Shown: positions 1 to 5,398 of the stretch, in pieces
How the letters are laid out: each line of letters starts with the position of its first letter
Position numbering within the stretch: position 1 is the first letter of the stretch
Assembly (NCBI GenBank): GCA_003135995.1
Contig: PNBM01000199.1
Coordinates: forward strand, 1-8,543
DNA length: 8,543 bases
From: Ignavibacteriota bacterium
GTDB taxonomy: Bacteria > Bacteroidota > Ignavibacteria > Tepidaquicellales > Tepidaquicellaceae
Reading direction: 5' to 3'
Program-made: the position numbers and the translations under genes
Notes under the pieces: model-generated
Databases searched by the model: none
What the model was told of the DNA's origin: nothing
Seen by the model: only the letters and a program-made list of their open reading frames with translations

Positions 1-529
1 CCAAAGCACCCGATAAATGCGCCTCAAAAGATATTTTCGGGTCGGTCGGTAATACACCCCAGACCATACCGCCATATAAAAAAGTTACAAGCAAAGAAAC
101 TGCAATCGACCTCGTATCTTTTCTGAGCAGTCCCATAAAAAACAGGAAAGCCGCAAACCCATATATCAAGCCGCTTGCACCGAGGTGATATGATTGCCTC
201 GCGAATAACCAGACAAAAATACCGTGAAAAATATAAATTATAATAAAAACCTTAAACGATGCTCTTATATAAAAATAAAATATAAAAAATGTTAATATGA
301 ACAGAGATATAGTATTTGAGAATATATGTGATAAATCTGCGTGAACAAGCGGTGCCATTATTATTCCTATTAATCCAGATGCTGTCCGCGGATAAATTCC
401 GTAAACCGACAGGTCTATTTTTGTGTATATTTCAAAAAATCTGACTAACCACAAAATAGCTATGAAAGCCGCCGAGATAAATAAGCTTATTTTTATTTTT
501 GCTTTTTCTTTTTCTTTTTCTTCAATCAT
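1..529 (-). CDS. Rhomboid family intramembrane serine protease (C-terminus cut by window edge)
   Basis: This is a membrane protease that cleaves transmembrane substrates inside the bilayer. The minus strand reads open from an ATG at 529 to the left edge, giving 176 codons with no stop. A charged N-terminus (residues 2-13, rich in E and K) precedes several hydrophobic segments. The family's signature elements are all present and correctly spaced. H63-x4-H68-x3-N72 matches the HxxxxHxxxN oxyanion and loop motif, with the same spacing as GlpG H145/H150/N154. GASG carries the catalytic Ser119. 'AHLSGAL' just before the edge carries the catalytic His171. The last helix and tail lie outside the window. 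I see no Shine-Dalgarno sequence before the ATG, and no other in-frame ATG within the roughly 30 bases upstream that I read codon by codon. Substrate and regulation cannot be read from the sequence; an 18-bp dyad sits just upstream of the start. Family assignment is very secure because the full Ser-His dyad is visible. Confidence 0.93.
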   Translation of the reverse strand, partial: MIEEKEKEKAKIKISLFISAAFIAILWLVRFFEIYTKIDLSVYGIYPRTASGLIGIIMAPLVHADLSHIFSNTISLFILTFFIFYFYIRASFKVFIIIYIFHGIFVWLFARQSYHLGASGLIYGFAAFLFFMGLLRKDTRSIAVSLLVTFLYGGMVWGVLPTDPKISFEAHLSGAL

Positions 530-537
530 TAGTGTAT

Positions 538-555
538 CACAACATTTATGTTGTG
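538..555. promoter_or_regulatory. Perfect dyad just upstream of the rhomboid start
   Basis: CACAACAT and ATGTTGTG form a perfect 8-bp inverted repeat around a TT centre. It ends 9 nt upstream of the rhomboid ATG on the minus strand. Such a dyad could be a repressor site or a small hairpin in the 5' leader covering the start region. The dyad is seen directly; the function is inference, and no matching second copy was noticed in the window. Confidence 0.3.
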
Positions 556-644
556 GGTTTGATGTTATTATTTATTTTCACGTATCAATCAATTATGCAA
601 ATAAGATTTAAATCAAAACTGAAATAATTACTAAACACTTTAAA

Positions 645-680
645 ACCTCACCCCTGCCCCTCTCCTACAAGGAGAGGGGA
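645..680. repeat. GC-rich palindromic repeat (hairpin) downstream of the ferredoxin gene
   Basis: In an otherwise AT-rich gap, CCCCTCTCCT (657-666) and AGGAGAGGGG (670-679) form a perfect 10-bp stem with an ACA loop. A C-rich 'CCTCACCCCTG' leader precedes it. It lies 16 nt past the ferredoxin stop codon in that gene's direction of transcription, so it may end or stabilise that mRNA. No T-run follows on either strand, so it is not a classic intrinsic terminator. From memory, near-identical 'cctcacccctgcccctctcc...ggagagggg' sequences are scattered between genes in many Bacteroidota-like genomes. I therefore call it a dispersed palindromic (REP-like) repeat; copy number could not be checked. 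Confidence 0.6.
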
Positions 681-695
681 AAACTTCAAACAATT

Positions 696-1034
696 TTAAA
701 ACAGTTTATATTCTTCTACGGGTTTTCCTTTTATTATATGTTCCTGAATTATTTTTTCCAATACTTTCGGAGAGCAGGAGTGATACCAGACTCCATCCGG
801 ATATACAACCACAATCGGACCCTTAGAGCAAATCCTGAAGCAATCTGCTTTTGTTCTTTGCACCTTGCCGTCAAGATCGAGTTCTGCAATACGCTTTTTA
901 AGATATTTCCACGATTTCAGTCCTTCCTCACTCTTAACGCATTTTGCATCTTTTGCATCACAGCATATAAATATGTGCTTTTGCGTTTTATTAAGTCCTA
1001 AATCTTTTGCTTTCTTTTCAAGTTTTTTGCTCAT
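696..1034 (-). CDS. Thioredoxin-like [2Fe-2S] ferredoxin domain protein
   Basis: A small cytoplasmic electron carrier of 112 residues, a normal length for this family. After a basic N-terminus (residues 1-20), the strand '[13 protein letters not shown]' supplies Cys24, Cys25 and Cys32. The second half, '[22 protein letters not shown]', supplies Cys65 and Cys69 in the family's C-x3-C pair, followed by the usual GP-x-VVVYPDG-x-WY strand. The '[17 protein letters not shown]' tail is typical of these proteins. The likely cluster ligands are Cys25, Cys32, Cys65 and Cys69; Cys24 and Cys87 are extra. The redox partner is unknown, and the gene appears monocistronic: both neighbours are separated by repeat-bearing gaps of more than 160 bp. 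The ATG at 1034 has no Shine-Dalgarno sequence, as for the other genes here. A 2Fe-2S role is family knowledge; cellular function remains open. Confidence 0.88.
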   Translation of the reverse strand: MSKKLEKKAKDLGLNKTQKHIFICCDAKDAKCVKSEEGLKSWKYLKKRIAELDLDGKVQRTKADCFRICSKGPIVVVYPDGVWYHSCSPKVLEKIIQEHIIKGKPVEEYKLF

Positions 1035-1149
1035 AATGTTTTTCGTTAAATGACTAAAATTTTATTGTAAATTCAAGATAATAATTTATTAAAACCTAAA
1101 TATGTATAATATAAATCCAATATATCGGAAAACAGATAATTTATAAAAA

Positions 1150-1276
1150 AGAAAATGGAAAATAGAAAAATGGAAAATGGTTATTTAGTTCGTCAAGTTT
1201 ATCAAGTTCGTCAAGTTTATCAAGAAGAAAAAAAGCTTTTCACCATTATCCCATTTTCCTGTTTTTCCATTTTCCC
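1150..1276. repeat. Imperfect inverted repeat of AAAATGG-rich arms around a tandem array
   Basis: The left arm (1150-1180) contains two near copies of an AGAAAATGGAAAAT-like unit. The right arm (1251-1276) is its approximate reverse complement. The inner 9 bp pair exactly: GGAAAATGG at 1172-1180 with CCATTTTCC at 1251-1259. Pairing outside that is imperfect. The 70 nt between the arms include the 9-nt tandem array at 1187-1222. The layout could be a small non-autonomous repeat element or simply low-complexity DNA; no target-site duplication was identified. Confidence 0.4.
1187..1222. repeat. Tandem 9-nt repeat array, four units (two perfect 18-bp copies)
   Basis: AGTTCGTCA and AGTTTATCA alternate, giving two identical 18-bp copies in a row (1187-1204 and 1205-1222), followed by AG. 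The 9-nt period and the AGTT start match the array after the DHH gene at 2371-2431 (consensus AGTTnrTmA), in the same orientation. Confidence 0.8.
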
Positions 1277-1351
1277 GAATGCAAATCATCAAAATCTTAA
1301 ATTCCTCATTTTGAATATTCTACTTAGAACGGAACACAGTGGGCTTTTAAG

Positions 1352-1382
1352 TTGTTACAAATTAGTATTTTTACTAAATTTG
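1352..1382 (+). promoter_or_regulatory. Possible Bacteroidota-type promoter of the DHH gene
   Basis: TTG at 1352-1354 and TAAATTTG at 1375-1382 are 20 nt apart. They fit the -33 TTG / -7 TAnnTTTG pattern known from Bacteroidota sigma factors. The -7 element ends 4 nt before the ATG at 1387, so transcription would start at or next to the start codon and the mRNA would be leaderless. A small dyad, TTAGTA (1362-1367) and TACTAA (1372-1377), overlaps the element. In AT-rich DNA such matches arise by chance, and it is not certain this lineage uses that consensus. Confidence 0.25.
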
Positions 1383-1386
1383 ACTG

Positions 1387-2379
1387 ATGAAAAATAAGTA
1401 TAACGAATTAAAGAAGATTCTTAATAAGAGCAAACGTATTGTTTTAACAACACATTTAATACCTGACGGCGATGCTATCGGCAGCGAACTTGCAGTATAC
1501 CGCTACTTAAAAGATAAAGGGAAAGATGTAACAATTATTAACCATTCCGTTACCCCCGATAATCTGATTTTTCTCGATAAGAAAAATATTATCAGATATT
1601 TCCGCGAAGATATTGAAAATTGTACGAAGATTATTAAAAAAGCAGACCTGATATTGATATTGGATACGAATGAATATTCGAGGGTGAAGTCTATGGAAAA
1701 AGCAGTCAGAGAAAGCGCCGCGATAAAAGTCTGCATAGACCATCATCTTGGAAAGAACCAATTCGATTTGTTGATTTCAGATACGAACTATCCGGCAACA
1801 TCGCAAATATTATATGAATGGATTTGTAATGATAATCCGAAATATATAACCCCGTTCATTGCAAAATGTTTGTATGCGGGAATAATGACTGACACGGGCT
1901 CGTTCAGATATCCGAGAACTAACGAAAAAACATTAGAGATATGTGCGGACTTAATACGTAAAGGTGCTGACCCTGTGAAAATTTATGATGATATATACTG
2001 CAACATCGCAAAAGGTAAAGTGAAGCTCCTCGCAAGATTTATAGAAAGCTTTTCATTTCATTTTGATGATACGGTAATAATCGGTGTTGTTACACAAAAA
2101 GATTTTGAGGAATTTCATTCGGATGTTCAGGATGTAGAGGGATTTTCGAGTTTTATTATGAACATAAAAAATATTAAAGTCGGCATGGTGCTTGTTGAGC
2201 TGAGAGACAGTATTAAAATTTCTTTCCGTTCGAAAGGAAATATTCATATTAATGAATTCGCAAAAATCTTTAATGGCGGCGGGCATAAGAACGCAGCGGG
2301 CGGAACGTCTTTTGATAAATCTATAGACACGGTTAAGAGGAAATTATTGGAGAAGTACCGGCAGTTCCAAAGTTTATAA
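1387..2379 (+). CDS. nrnA: DHH/DHHA1 family phosphoesterase, NrnA-like (oligoribonuclease / pAp phosphatase type)
   Basis: This is a cytoplasmic, metal-dependent phosphoesterase. Characterised NrnA proteins degrade very short RNAs and dephosphorylate 3'-phosphoadenosine 5'-phosphate. At 330 residues it has the normal NrnA length. The DHH domain (about 1-190) shows 'THLIPDGDAIGS' with His23, Asp27 and Asp29. It also shows 'LILDTNEYSRV' with Asp93, the namesake 'CIDHH' with Asp118, His119 and His120, and 'MTDTGSFRY' with Asp169. The DHHA1 substrate-binding domain ends in 'FNGGGHKNAAGG' (about 296-306). All metal-binding positions are intact. The ATG at 1387 has no Shine-Dalgarno sequence. The last codons and the stop (AGT TTA TAA) are the first unit of a 9-nt tandem array. 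It stands alone, divergent from the ferredoxin gene and convergent with the secreted-protein gene. The family is sure; which substrate dominates is inference. Confidence 0.92.
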   Translation: MKNKYNELKKILNKSKRIVLTTHLIPDGDAIGSELAVYRYLKDKGKDVTIINHSVTPDNLIFLDKKNIIRYFREDIENCTKIIKKADLILILDTNEYSRVKSMEKAVRESAAIKVCIDHHLGKNQFDLLISDTNYPATSQILYEWICNDNPKYITPFIAKCLYAGIMTDTGSFRYPRTNEKTLEICADLIRKGADPVKIYDDIYCNIAKGKVKLLARFIESFSFHFDDTVIIGVVTQKDFEEFHSDVQDVEGFSSFIMNIKNIKVGMVLVELRDSIKISFRSKGNIHINEFAKIFNGGGHKNAAGGTSFDKSIDTVKRKLLEKYRQFQSL

Positions 2380-2431
2380 AGTTATAAAGTTTGTAAAGAT
2401 ATAAAGTTTGTAAAGTTAGTAAAGTTATTAA
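2371..2431. repeat. Degenerate 9-nt tandem array overlapping the DHH stop codon
   Basis: Seven consecutive units follow the pattern AGTTnnTAA: AGTTTATAA, AGTTATAA, AGTTTGTAA, AGATATAA, AGTTTGTAA, AGTTAGTAA and AGTTATTAA. Five are 9 nt and two are 8 nt. The first unit encodes the last two residues and the stop codon of the DHH protein. The units resemble those upstream of the same gene at 1187-1222. Confidence 0.8.
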
Positions 2432-2434
2432 ATT

Positions 2435-2462
2435 TCGTTTCCAAGCTGGGGCTTGGGAACGA
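2435..2462. repeat. GC-rich palindromic repeat (hairpin) between convergent genes
   Basis: TCGTTTCCAAGC (2435-2446) and GCTTGGGAACGA (2451-2462) form a 12-bp stem with one G-T wobble and a TGGG loop. It lies 55 nt after the DHH stop in a very AT-rich gap. It could serve as a transcription barrier for both convergent genes, but no clear T-run follows. From memory, palindromes of the 'cgttcccaagc...gcttgggaacg' kind are widespread dispersed repeats in several phyla; copy number here could not be checked. Confidence 0.6.
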
Positions 2463-2500
2463 GAAAAAATATTAAATCAATTTAATTCCCGGCTCTTAAT

Positions 2501-2528
2501 TGTACATTGAACATTGTACATTGATAAT
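2501..2528. repeat. 14-bp tandem duplication before the secreted-protein stop
   Basis: TGTACATTGAACAT (2501-2514) is followed directly by TGTACATTGATAAT (2515-2528). The two differ at the eleventh and thirteenth positions. Each copy begins with the palindrome TGTACA. The duplication ends 10 nt from the stop of the T9SS cargo gene and adjoins a short dyad, ATTGTT-T-AACAAT (2527-2539). Confidence 0.65.
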
Positions 2529-2538
2529 TGTTTAACAA

Positions 2539-5157
2539 TCACTTAATAACCACAAATCTCTTCGTATCAACAAAACTTCCGGCTTGCAGACGATAGAAAT
2601 AAACTCCGCTCGCTATGTTAACAGCGTCAAATTCTTTTGTATAATAACCCGCAAGTTTTTTTTCATTTACAAGTGTGGAAATTAGTCTGCCTGTAACATC
2701 ATATATTTTCAAAGAAACATTTGCATCAGTCGGTAAATTATAATCTATCTTAGTCGTAGGATTAAATGGATTCGGATAATTTTGCGACAAACTAAATTTA
2801 TCAGGAACAGAAATATTTATTACTGATGATAAATTAAAATAAGTAAAATCTCCGTTATAATCAGTTTGCTTTAAGCGATAATTATATACACCGGAAGACA
2901 ATTTATTATCAGAGAAAACATAATTCGAATTCGAATATGTGTTTCCTTTTCCCGTAACGAAACCTACTTTTTCAAATGTTGTTCCGTTAGATTTTTTTCT
3001 TTCAATATCAAATCCTGCATTGTTAATTTCTTTAACGGTAGTCCATTTTAAAGTCACATTGTTACTCGTTGCCGTTCCATTGAACGAACTCAATTCGACA
3101 GGTAAAGGTGAATTAAACAAATTATTTCCCGTAGCAGACTGTCCGTCAGGATTTGTAATGGTAACGCTGTAAGAACCAGTAATTGCACTTATTGTATTGA
3201 TATCGAGAGTTACCTGCGTCGGATTATTATAAATGACGCTATTCACTGTTATGTTTCCTGTTACTGTTGCTGAAATACGATTCGGAAATCTTGAACCCGG
3301 GTCAAAGAATCCTGAACCATTCGTGGAAGTACCCGTAATAACGATTGTATCGTGTGCAACACCAAGAGGTACTGTCGACGGATTTGCGCTAGATGGTGTT
3401 GCAGGTGGCGGAGCTTTGAACTGTCCGATTCTTACGCCATACGAATTTGTTGAATCACAAAATCCGTGAACTCCCCACATCGTCATATCATCGTTCGGGT
3501 CTAAACTCACATAAGAATAATCACCCCAGCGTCTCGCTCCTCTTGTTCCGGGATCACTTGGCGGATTATAAGCAGTTGTACTCGACGTATAAAGCACAGG
3601 TGTTCCCATAGTTCCAAGCGGGTCCGTAGCCAGTCTTCCCACCGTACCGGAATTTATTCTGTTAAATGTTCCAGCGGCACTAATCGATACAGCAACGTGT
3701 CCCTGTCCGGAAATCATTACTGATGGTATCCAGTAATTTATACTGTCGGTAGTATTATTAGAAGTAGACTTAAATATCGTTCCGGATTCAACTAACGAAG
3801 GTGTCGTAGTCATATTCTGAATTTCATACCAGCGCGAACCTGTTCTTGTAATTGTTCCTGATGCAGAGCCTGTATTATCGACGCCGATGTTATGCGACGT
3901 CCAGAGTCTTCCATTCCTGATTACTGCCGAAAACAGTCTGTCATCGATTGCATCGAGCTTTCCATTAGTTCCTCCCGTATTGCCCAAATGATTTACGGAA
4001 AGCGGGAATGCCGTCGTATTCACGGTCAATGTTATATTAGATGAAATTGTCGGAGTACCGCCCGGAGTGCTTACTCTTCTGATTTGAAGCGTTCCATAAG
4101 ATAAATTATCAACACCTATAAAATATCCTTCTGTTGCAGATGTATCGAAATTATCGACTCCCTGCGGAGTATAAGGTCCTGCGGAAGAGGGAGTAGCTAC
4201 AAGACCCCTGAAAACTGTTACAACAATAGGTCCCGCCCCCAGAATGGAACTCTTCTTTACAACATATCCATCTGTACTATTATACGTTTGTGTTGGTCTT
4301 CCGCAAAAATTATTACCGCCGATGTAAAGTGCGTTAACATCGATACCCAGAGTCGGATAATCCATCAGGCAGGTATTTGATATCGTTGGCGGAGTGGAAT
4401 TTATTGGAATAAAAAAGAATGTCCACGTAGTTCCGGCAGTAATCGTACCGGAATTACTGACGGCGATTAAGATTCTGTTCGGTGTGCTTACATTTATGAT
4501 AATCAAAAACCATCTGCCCGTTATTCTGTCATATCTTATTCTCGGATCGCTCGTACCCGAGCCGTTTCTAAAGGATATATAAAAATTATTGGTTGAAGTA
4601 TTCATTACTCCGTCAGCGATTCCTGTGGTTTTTGAAAAAGTAACAATCCTTCCGTTCACATCGATTATATATTGTGTTGGACCGACCGCTCCCATATCAT
4701 CCGCAGGGAAAGCCAGAGTCGGATTGGTTCCAAGCAAAGTTGCTCCTGTAAAATTTATACCTACGGTTTGCGGACCTTGAATATTCTGAGTGTTATCAGT
4801 CCCGTTTGGATATCCCGACTGACGCGGGGAAGAAGGGTTTTGAGGCAAATTTCTTCTATCGGGATAAACTAATTCTTCTTCAGGCTCACTTAATTTTTTC
4901 TTTTTGTTTGCATTTTTAAGTTCACGCTTCATAATTTCCGAAACTGTTTCAGAATAACCATAGCCGCCTTTTACTGTTTCACCTTTTGTAGTATCAGATT
5001 CATAAATTGATTTAAGTATATTTAAATTTGATTTATCTGAAGTTTCATTATTCCTCTTTTTTTCGCCTGTTGTTTCGGAAACCGAATACAAAATTAAAAT
5101 CAAAACCACTGCCGCAAGTGAAGACCTTAATAATATAAATAAAGTCTGCTTTTTCAT
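2539..5157 (-). CDS. Secreted protein with T9SS type A C-terminal sorting domain
   Basis: An exported surface or extracellular protein of 872 residues; its precise function is not recognised. The N-terminus (MKKQ, then a hydrophobic stretch at about 13-26) is a signal peptide. A charged, disordered linker follows (about 30-130, with K, E and N runs). The main domain (about 131-580) is rich in T, S, N and G. It contains 'GAVGP' (156-160) and 'DPRIRYDRITGRWF' (204-217), which I recall from large secreted Bacteroidota proteins of likely beta-propeller fold. Next come an IPT/TIG-like Ig domain (about 582-684), a fibronectin-III-like segment opening 'LPVELSSFNG' (685-785) and the T9SS sorting domain (791-872). 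That domain shows 'NYPNPFNP', 'IYDVTGRLI' and 'GVYFYRL', and ends in 'KRFVVIK'. The sorting domain implies export by the Por system and cell-surface attachment or release. No catalytic motif was seen. The gene is complete, with no frameshift and no Shine-Dalgarno sequence before its ATG. Confidence 0.88.
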   Translation of the reverse strand: MKKQTLFILLRSSLAAVVLILILYSVSETTGEKKRNNETSDKSNLNILKSIYESDTTKGETVKGGYGYSETVSEIMKRELKNANKKKKLSEPEEELVYPDRRNLPQNPSSPRQSGYPNGTDNTQNIQGPQTVGINFTGATLLGTNPTLAFPADDMGAVGPTQYIIDVNGRIVTFSKTTGIADGVMNTSTNNFYISFRNGSGTSDPRIRYDRITGRWFLIIINVSTPNRILIAVSNSGTITAGTTWTFFFIPINSTPPTISNTCLMDYPTLGIDVNALYIGGNNFCGRPTQTYNSTDGYVVKKSSILGAGPIVVTVFRGLVATPSSAGPYTPQGVDNFDTSATEGYFIGVDNLSYGTLQIRRVSTPGGTPTISSNITLTVNTTAFPLSVNHLGNTGGTNGKLDAIDDRLFSAVIRNGRLWTSHNIGVDNTGSASGTITRTGSRWYEIQNMTTTPSLVESGTIFKSTSNNTTDSINYWIPSVMISGQGHVAVSISAAGTFNRINSGTVGRLATDPLGTMGTPVLYTSSTTAYNPPSDPGTRGARRWGDYSYVSLDPNDDMTMWGVHGFCDSTNSYGVRIGQFKAPPPATPSSANPSTVPLGVAHDTIVITGTSTNGSGFFDPGSRFPNRISATVTGNITVNSVIYNNPTQVTLDINTISAITGSYSVTITNPDGQSATGNNLFNSPLPVELSSFNGTATSNNVTLKWTTVKEINNAGFDIERKKSNGTTFEKVGFVTGKGNTYSNSNYVFSDNKLSSGVYNYRLKQTDYNGDFTYFNLSSVINISVPDKFSLSQNYPNPFNPTTKIDYNLPTDANVSLKIYDVTGRLISTLVNEKKLAGYYTKEFDAVNIASGVYFYRLQAGSFVDTKRFVVIK

Positions 5158-5398
5158 ATTTGTATAATATTTTTATATCTTTCTAACTTATTTGTTTAAA
5201 TGCTATTAACAATTATATTTATATAGGCTAAATATATTGCTTCTCTTAAACACAGTAATCATGATTAAAGTTTTGATATTAACCCGTAAATCCTGGAAAC
5301 GGAAATATCAGCTAAAAGCTTTCTCCATTCATTTTACATTTCAAATAATAATTTATTAAATTAAATTTATTTTTATTACTTTTTTTAAAATATTCATT
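5158..5398. other. Divergent promoter region with a 12-bp palindrome
   Basis: These 241 bp separate the minus-strand secreted-protein gene from the plus-strand unknown-obgE-surE cluster and must hold promoters for both. The sequence is very AT-rich, and I could not assign a -33/-7 or -35/-10 pair with confidence. The one clear structure is the perfect palindrome TAATCATGATTA at 5256-5267, roughly 100 bp from the secreted-protein start and 130 bp from the cluster start. It could be an operator or chance. Confidence 0.35.

Larger units (their letters stand above)
1035..1386. other. 352-bp divergent intergenic region with simple repeats
   Basis: This gap separates the divergently transcribed ferredoxin and DHH genes and must hold both promoters. 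Bases 1035-1149 are plain AT-rich DNA with no motif I can defend. Bases 1150-1276 hold an AAAATGG-rich arm, a 9-nt tandem array and a complementary arm, listed separately. Bases 1277-1386 contain a possible promoter for the DHH gene. An open frame at 1155-1397 translates through the repeats but looks spurious. Confidence 0.7.

Noticed and set aside
423..611. Plus-strand 62-codon open frame at the left
   Set aside because: Its first 107 bases lie antisense to the rhomboid gene, whose catalytic motifs confirm the minus strand as coding. The rest falls in the adjacent gap and shows no recognisable protein feature.
657..679. Classic Rho-independent terminator of the ferredoxin gene
   Set aside because: The stem is strong, but no T-run follows it on either strand, so a dispersed palindromic repeat is the better call.
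738..1053. Plus-strand open frames opposite the ferredoxin gene
   Set aside because: They are antisense to a gene whose Cys motifs and length are convincing, and they encode no recognisable domain.
1187..1222. Tandem array as a CRISPR or plasmid iteron set
   Set aside because: There are no spacers, the units are only 9 nt and directly adjacent, and there is no cas or replication gene nearby.
1155..1397. Open frame of 80 codons in the gap before the DHH gene
   Set aside because: It reads through the AAAATGG arm and the 9-nt array, giving the repeat peptide VRQVYQVRQVYQ, then low-complexity residues. It overlaps the DHH start and resembles no family, so it is a by-product of the repeats.
2939..4872. 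Several plus-strand open frames inside the secreted-protein gene
   Set aside because: These are shadows of the long minus-strand frame, which has a signal peptide, Ig-type domains and a T9SS sorting domain end to end.
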